NCBI RefSeq assembly: GCF_006546825.1
Contig: NZ_VICC01000001.1
Location: forward strand, 1-64,000
Length of the DNA: 64,000 nucleotides
Direction of reading: 5' to 3'
Source: Actinomyces oris
Lineage (GTDB): Bacteria; Actinomycetota; Actinomycetes; Actinomycetales; Actinomycetaceae
Below, piece by piece: positions 60,254 through 64,000 of this stretch. The notes under the pieces were generated by a model. The model was not told the DNA's origin and made no database searches. It saw nothing but the letters and a program-made list of their open reading frames with translations. Within the stretch, counting starts at the first letter, position 1; every line of letters starts with the position of its first letter. Position numbers and translations under genes: made by a program.

Positions 60254-61891
60254 GTGACCGAGCCTCCATGCGACTCCGCCGCCCCCGCTGCCCCCGCCGC
60301 CGCCTCCCCTTCCCCCCGAGCCCCCCGGCGCCTGAAGTACGTCGAGGCCGTCCTGTGCATCGGCTTCGCCCTGGCCTTCCTCGTGTGGACCTACTTGAGC
60401 GCCCCGGGACCGCTCGCCCCCGGCGCCACGCACCGCTCCCCCGCCATCGACGCCCTCCTGCCGACCCCCGACGCCCAGCTGCGGTCGGCCGCCGGCCAGC
60501 TCGCCGAGGCCTTCGCGACCCTCACCCACCCCTTCCTCATCCTCGGGCTCATCGTGGCCGGGGTCGCCTACGCCTACACGGCCCGCATGCGCCGCCTGAG
60601 CGTCTCGCTGGCCATCGCCGCCGCCGGCATCCCCACGCAGTACCTCATTGCCCTGTACCTGGCCCGCCCCGCCCCGGGCTCCACCTTCTCCGACTCCATC
60701 GCCGCCTTCGAGTACTCCTACCCCAACGCGCACATCACGGCGATGACCCTGGCCTCCTGGGTCCTGGTGACCCTCGCGCGCGCCCACCACCGCAGCACCA
60801 TGGTCGCCGCCGGCACCGTCCTGGGCTACGCGGCCGTCGCCGTGACCGCCGTCAGCCAGTGGTACATGGGCCTGGCTGCGCTCAGCGACCTCGTCGGCGG
60901 CTTCCTCCTGGGTGCCGCCTTCGCGAACCTGGCCCTGCGGGTCGGCGGCATCGACGCGATCCTCACCAGCTGGGTCAATCGTCGCCTGTCGCGCGCCAGC
61001 AGCGAGAAGCGTGCCGCCGTCATCTACAACCCCACCAAGTTCGACGACCTCTCGCTCCTGCGCCGTCGGGTCGCCGCCGAGGTGCGCGCCGCCGGCTGGC
61101 TGCCCACCGTCTGGCTGGAGACCACCCCCGATGACCCCGGCCGCTCCATGGCCCGTCGCGCCCTGGAGGCCGGCGTCGACCTGGTCATGGTGGCCGGCGG
61201 CGACGGCACCGTGCGCGCCGTCTCCTCCGAGCTGGCCGGCACCGAGATGCCGATGGCTCTCATCCCCGCCGGCACCGGCAACCTGCTGGCCCGTAACCTG
61301 TCCGTCCCCTTGGACACCGACGCCGCGATCCGCCTGGCCCTGCACGGCCGCCTCCAGGCCATCGACATGGTCACCTGCGCCTTCGACGACGGCCAGGAGC
61401 GCTTCGTCGTCATGGCCGGTATGGGCCTGGACGCCCAGATCATGGAGTCCACCGACCTGGGCCTGAAGAAGGTCATCCGCTCGGGCGCCTACGCGGTGGC
61501 CGCCGTCCAGAACGCGGTCCCCGACCCCTTCACCGCCACCATCACCCTCGACGACGCTCCCCCGGTGCGCCGCCAGATGGTCATGGCCCTCATGGGCAAC
61601 GTCGGCACCATCACCGGCGGCATGACGCTCTTCCCGCGGGCCACCCCCTCCGACGGCCTGGTCGACCTGCTCCTGGCCAGCCCCGGCAAGGTCGTGGACT
61701 GGGCCCGCCTGGGGGCGCAGATCCTCACCGGCCAGGAGATGGAGGGCTTCACCCTCACCCGCGCCCGGAAGGTTCTCATCGAGGCCGACCGTCCCGTCCC
61801 CTTCGAGCTCGACGGCGACACGGTCGGCTCCACCCGCACCCTGTGCGCCGAGGTCGAGGACGGCGCCCTGCACGTCGTCGTCCCTCAGTAA
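60254..61891 (+). CDS. Membrane PAP2-fold domain fused to a diacylglycerol/lipid kinase
   Basis: A 545-residue fusion. Residues 30-235 form a PAP2-like membrane domain, but the catalytic motifs are altered: KxxxxxxRP has Leu for Lys (LIALYLARP), PSGH reads PNAH, and the third motif is SQWYMGLAALSD without Arg or His. Residues from about 258 are a lipid kinase domain: YNPTKF, VAGGDGTVRAV, IPAGTGNLLARNL and GNVGTITGGMTL. The kinase should be active and membrane-bound; the PAP2 part is probably a binding or anchoring module. A GTG start is used. Confidence 0.88.
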   Translation: MTEPPCDSAAPAAPAAASPSPRAPRRLKYVEAVLCIGFALAFLVWTYLSAPGPLAPGATHRSPAIDALLPTPDAQLRSAAGQLAEAFATLTHPFLILGLIVAGVAYAYTARMRRLSVSLAIAAAGIPTQYLIALYLARPAPGSTFSDSIAAFEYSYPNAHITAMTLASWVLVTLARAHHRSTMVAAGTVLGYAAVAVTAVSQWYMGLAALSDLVGGFLLGAAFANLALRVGGIDAILTSWVNRRLSRASSEKRAAVIYNPTKFDDLSLLRRRVAAEVRAAGWLPTVWLETTPDDPGRSMARRALEAGVDLVMVAGGDGTVRAVSSELAGTEMPMALIPAGTGNLLARNLSVPLDTDAAIRLALHGRLQAIDMVTCAFDDGQERFVVMAGMGLDAQIMESTDLGLKKVIRSGAYAVAAVQNAVPDPFTATITLDDAPPVRRQMVMALMGNVGTITGGMTLFPRATPSDGLVDLLLASPGKVVDWARLGAQILTGQEMEGFTLTRARKVLIEADRPVPFELDGDTVGSTRTLCAEVEDGALHVVVPQ

Positions 61892-62082
61892 GTCGCCCCG
61901 AGAGCACCCCCGGCCCTCGCGAACCGGGCCGGCCACGTGAGCATCGTGACGCATCCGTGACCGGCCCCGCTGCCCTAGACTGACGCCCAGTTGTTCCCCG
62001 TATGGGTGACTACAGCCCCCATCCGGGCACCCGCGCCCCGATCACATCGTCGGCGCGCCCCTCTTCAGCCAGCAGGAGTTCC

Positions 62083-63393
62083 ATGCGTTCTCGTCTTACG
62101 GTCGCCCTCGGCCGCACAGCGCGCCTGGCCGCCCGCGTGCGCGGCGGCGGCAGCGGCGGCACCGCCTTCCCCGGCCTGGTCATGGAGCGCACCGACCCCG
62201 GTTTCCTGGAGCGCACCCTCGGCCGCCTGCCCCGCGGCGTCATCGTGGTCTCGGGCACCAACGGCAAGACCACGACCACCAAGATGGTCGTCCAGCTCCT
62301 GCGCGAGCAGGGCCTGAAGGTCTTCACCAACCGGACCGGCTCGAACTTCGTGCGCGGCGTGCTCGCCTCCCTGCTCACCGAGGTCGACGCCGCCGGCAAC
62401 CTGGACGCCGACATCGCCGTCCTCGAGCTCGACGAGGCCCACGCCGTGCACTTCGTGGCCCGGGTCCGCCCGCGCGCCTGCCTCCTGCTCAACGTCATGC
62501 GCGACCAGCTCGACCGCTTCGGCGAGATCGACTACACCGCCTCCCTGCTGCACTCGATCGCCCAGGCCACCAGCGACGTCGTCGTCCTCAACGGCGACGA
62601 TCCGCGCCTGGCCGCCCCCGCCTTCCTGGAAGGTGTCAGCGCCCGCGTCGTCTCCTTCGGTGCCGGGGAGGACCTGCGCTCCCTGTTCCTGTCCGACGAC
62701 GACCTGCGCACCGGCCTGGTCAGCCCCCGTCAGGCCGGCCAGGCCCCCGGACCGCGAGTCACCCTGGAGGCCATTGACGGCCAGCGCGCCACCGTGCGCG
62801 TGGACGGGGTCTCCCACGAGGTCAGCTTCGCCATCCCCGGCGTCCACAATCTGCTCAACGCCTGCGCCGCCCTCGGGGTGGTGCTGGAGGTGCTGGGCGA
62901 GGACGCCGACCTGCCCGGACTGCTGACCACCCTGGGCACTGTGCAGGCCGCCTTCGGCCGCGGCGAGGTCCTGACCCTGGACGGCCGCCCCGTCCAGCTG
63001 TCCCTGGTCAAGAACCCGGCCGGCTTCCGTATGGGACTGCTCTCGGCGGCCTCACAGGCGCAGGACGGCGAGGTCGTGGTCGTGGCCATCAACGACGAGT
63101 ACGCCGACGGCCGGGACATGTCCTGGCTGTGGGACGTGGACTTCTCGGCCCTGCGCGCCGGCGGGGTCGCCGTCGTCACCGGGGTGCGGGCCTGGGACAT
63201 GGCCCTGCGGCTGCACTACGACGAGGTCGAGGTCGCCGAGGTCGAGCCCGACCTGCGCCGGGCCGTGGCCCTCATGCGCCGGGTGGCCGCCGACACCGAC
63301 CGCCCCATGCGGATCTTCACCACCTATACCGCAATGCTGGCCCTGCGCTCGATCCTGGGCGAGATGACGGACGTTGAGGAGGTCATGTCATGA
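62083..63393 (+). CDS. murT: Lipid II isoglutaminyl synthase subunit MurT
   Basis: A 436-residue Mur-ligase-like enzyme that, with GatD, amidates the D-glutamate of lipid II. ATP binding is by VSGTNGKTTTTKM; DEAHAVHF and NVMRDQLDRFGE are conserved; the C-terminal DUF1727 domain has LVKNPAGFRMGL and INDEYADGRDMSWLWD. The four-cysteine zinc ribbon found in S. aureus MurT is absent. The ATG at 62083 follows AGGAG. gatD overlaps its stop by four bases, so the complex subunits are made together. Confidence 0.95.
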   Translation: MRSRLTVALGRTARLAARVRGGGSGGTAFPGLVMERTDPGFLERTLGRLPRGVIVVSGTNGKTTTTKMVVQLLREQGLKVFTNRTGSNFVRGVLASLLTEVDAAGNLDADIAVLELDEAHAVHFVARVRPRACLLLNVMRDQLDRFGEIDYTASLLHSIAQATSDVVVLNGDDPRLAAPAFLEGVSARVVSFGAGEDLRSLFLSDDDLRTGLVSPRQAGQAPGPRVTLEAIDGQRATVRVDGVSHEVSFAIPGVHNLLNACAALGVVLEVLGEDADLPGLLTTLGTVQAAFGRGEVLTLDGRPVQLSLVKNPAGFRMGLLSAASQAQDGEVVVVAINDEYADGRDMSWLWDVDFSALRAGGVAVVTGVRAWDMALRLHYDEVEVAEVEPDLRRAVALMRRVAADTDRPMRIFTTYTAMLALRSILGEMTDVEEVMS

Positions 63394-64000
63394 CCGCGCG
63401 CTACGAGCACACCACTGACGGCCCCGCCCGCGGGCACCTGCGCCTGCTCCAGCTCTACCCGCGGGACATGAACATCTACGGCGACTGGGGCAACACGCTC
63501 GTGCTGGCGCGGCGCGCCCAGTGGCAGGGCTACGACGTTGAGCTGCTCTCCTACGACCCGGGCGACGAGCTGCCCGGCGACATCGACATCCTCGTGGGCG
63601 GCGGCGGCCAGGACTCCGGTCAGGACCGCATCAAGGAGGACCTGGTCAAGGTCGGCCCCACCCTCAAGGCGTGGGCGGCCGACGGCGTCCCGATGCTGGC
63701 GATCTGCGGCCTCTACCAGCTCTTCGGGCACGGCTTCACCACCGCCAAGGGCCAGGAGATCCCCGGTATCAGCCTCATGGACGCCCACACGGTGGCCGGA
63801 GACACCCGCCTCATCGGCAACATCACCCTGGACACCGAGGACTTCGGCGCGGTGGTCGGCTACGAGAACCACTCCGGCCTGACCACCCTGGGGTCGGGCG
63901 CCCGCCCCTTCGGCACCGTGAAGATGGGCGACGGCAACAACGGCAAGGACTCCACCGAGGGCGGGCGCGTCCACCACGTCATCGGCACCTACCTGCACGG
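63390..64000 (+). CDS. gatD: Lipid II isoglutaminyl synthase glutaminase subunit GatD (partial)
   Basis: The first 203 residues of the glutaminase; the gene runs off the right edge. It has LYPRDMNIYGDWGN, GGGGQDSGQD and the nucleophile Cys in AICGLYQLFG; the region GYENHSG and a His near TYLHG are as expected for the cobyric-acid-synthase-like amidotransferase fold. It hydrolyses glutamine and passes ammonia to MurT. GAGGAGG precedes the ATG, which overlaps murT as ATGA. Confidence 0.96.
   Translation, partial: MTARYEHTTDGPARGHLRLLQLYPRDMNIYGDWGNTLVLARRAQWQGYDVELLSYDPGDELPGDIDILVGGGGQDSGQDRIKEDLVKVGPTLKAWAADGVPMLAICGLYQLFGHGFTTAKGQEIPGISLMDAHTVAGDTRLIGNITLDTEDFGAVVGYENHSGLTTLGSGARPFGTVKMGDGNNGKDSTEGGRVHHVIGTYLH

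Noticed and set aside
59933-61954. 673-codon open frame opposite the lipid kinase fusion
   Set aside because: Antisense to a gene with intact kinase motifs; composition is that of a GC-rich shadow.

Overview
The window is high-GC actinobacterial DNA, most probably from the oral Actinomyces oris/naeslundii group. The strongest clue is a complete type 1 fimbrial locus (tip adhesin FimQ, shaft pilin FimP and class C sortase) at 22245-29794. Actinobacterial markers elsewhere agree: a WhiB regulator, a GlxR-like Crp, Mycobacterium-like AhpC/AhpD, MurT/GatD, a TadZ/Ssd-HAD-Fic neighbourhood, and GTG starts with 4-base gene overlaps. The species assignment is inferred from gene content only.

Layout. 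1-3235: end of a secreted alpha/beta-hydrolase gene, a small PH-like membrane protein, then holB and tmk. 3371-6937: a YtrA-type GntR regulator, one ABC ATPase and three paralogous permeases, with a palindrome over the promoter. 7143-11967: a two-component system flanked by three lipoprotein genes (two DUF3060-like, one OmpA-like whose leader is out of frame); near-identical 18-20 bp palindromes lie upstream of two of them. 12009-18274: topA and two tandem genes with Aer-like PAS domains but no chemotaxis domains. 18577-21016: a second two-component system. 21193-29794: fimQ-fimP-sortase plus an overlapping PAP2 phosphatase gene. 30118-34433: methyltransferase, LLM oxidoreductase and ahpC-ahpD. 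34463-41231: a reduced Tad locus (tadZ, tadA, fused tadB/tadC; no pilin gene), a HAD phosphatase and a Fic-fold protein lacking its catalytic histidine. 41356-47103: two membrane proteins sharing an SRSSLGA motif, azlC-azlD and a TMEM175-like channel. 47374-52603: an alpha/beta-hydrolase without a recognisable nucleophile, an FtsX-type ABC pair, nth and a Crp regulator. 52760-56974: DUF4177, WhiB, a class A penicillin-binding protein and a metallophosphoesterase. 57149-60104: an SDR enzyme, a macrodomain protein, tRNA-Pro(CGG) followed by an array of 79-bp repeats, and a small unknown gene. 60254-64000: a PAP2-fold/diacylglycerol kinase fusion and the murT-gatD pair, which amidates lipid II; gatD runs off the end.

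The most unusual signals are: the 79-bp tandem array, which starts exactly in the 3' end of tRNA-Pro and carries a small ORF with a strong ribosome binding site, resembling the E. coli tyrT/rtT arrangement; a three-copy intergenic repeat built of GGGGAC/GTCCCC units; the paired palindromes in the lipoprotein/two-component locus; and several enzyme folds with lost catalytic residues (Fic, alpha/beta-hydrolase, PAP2).
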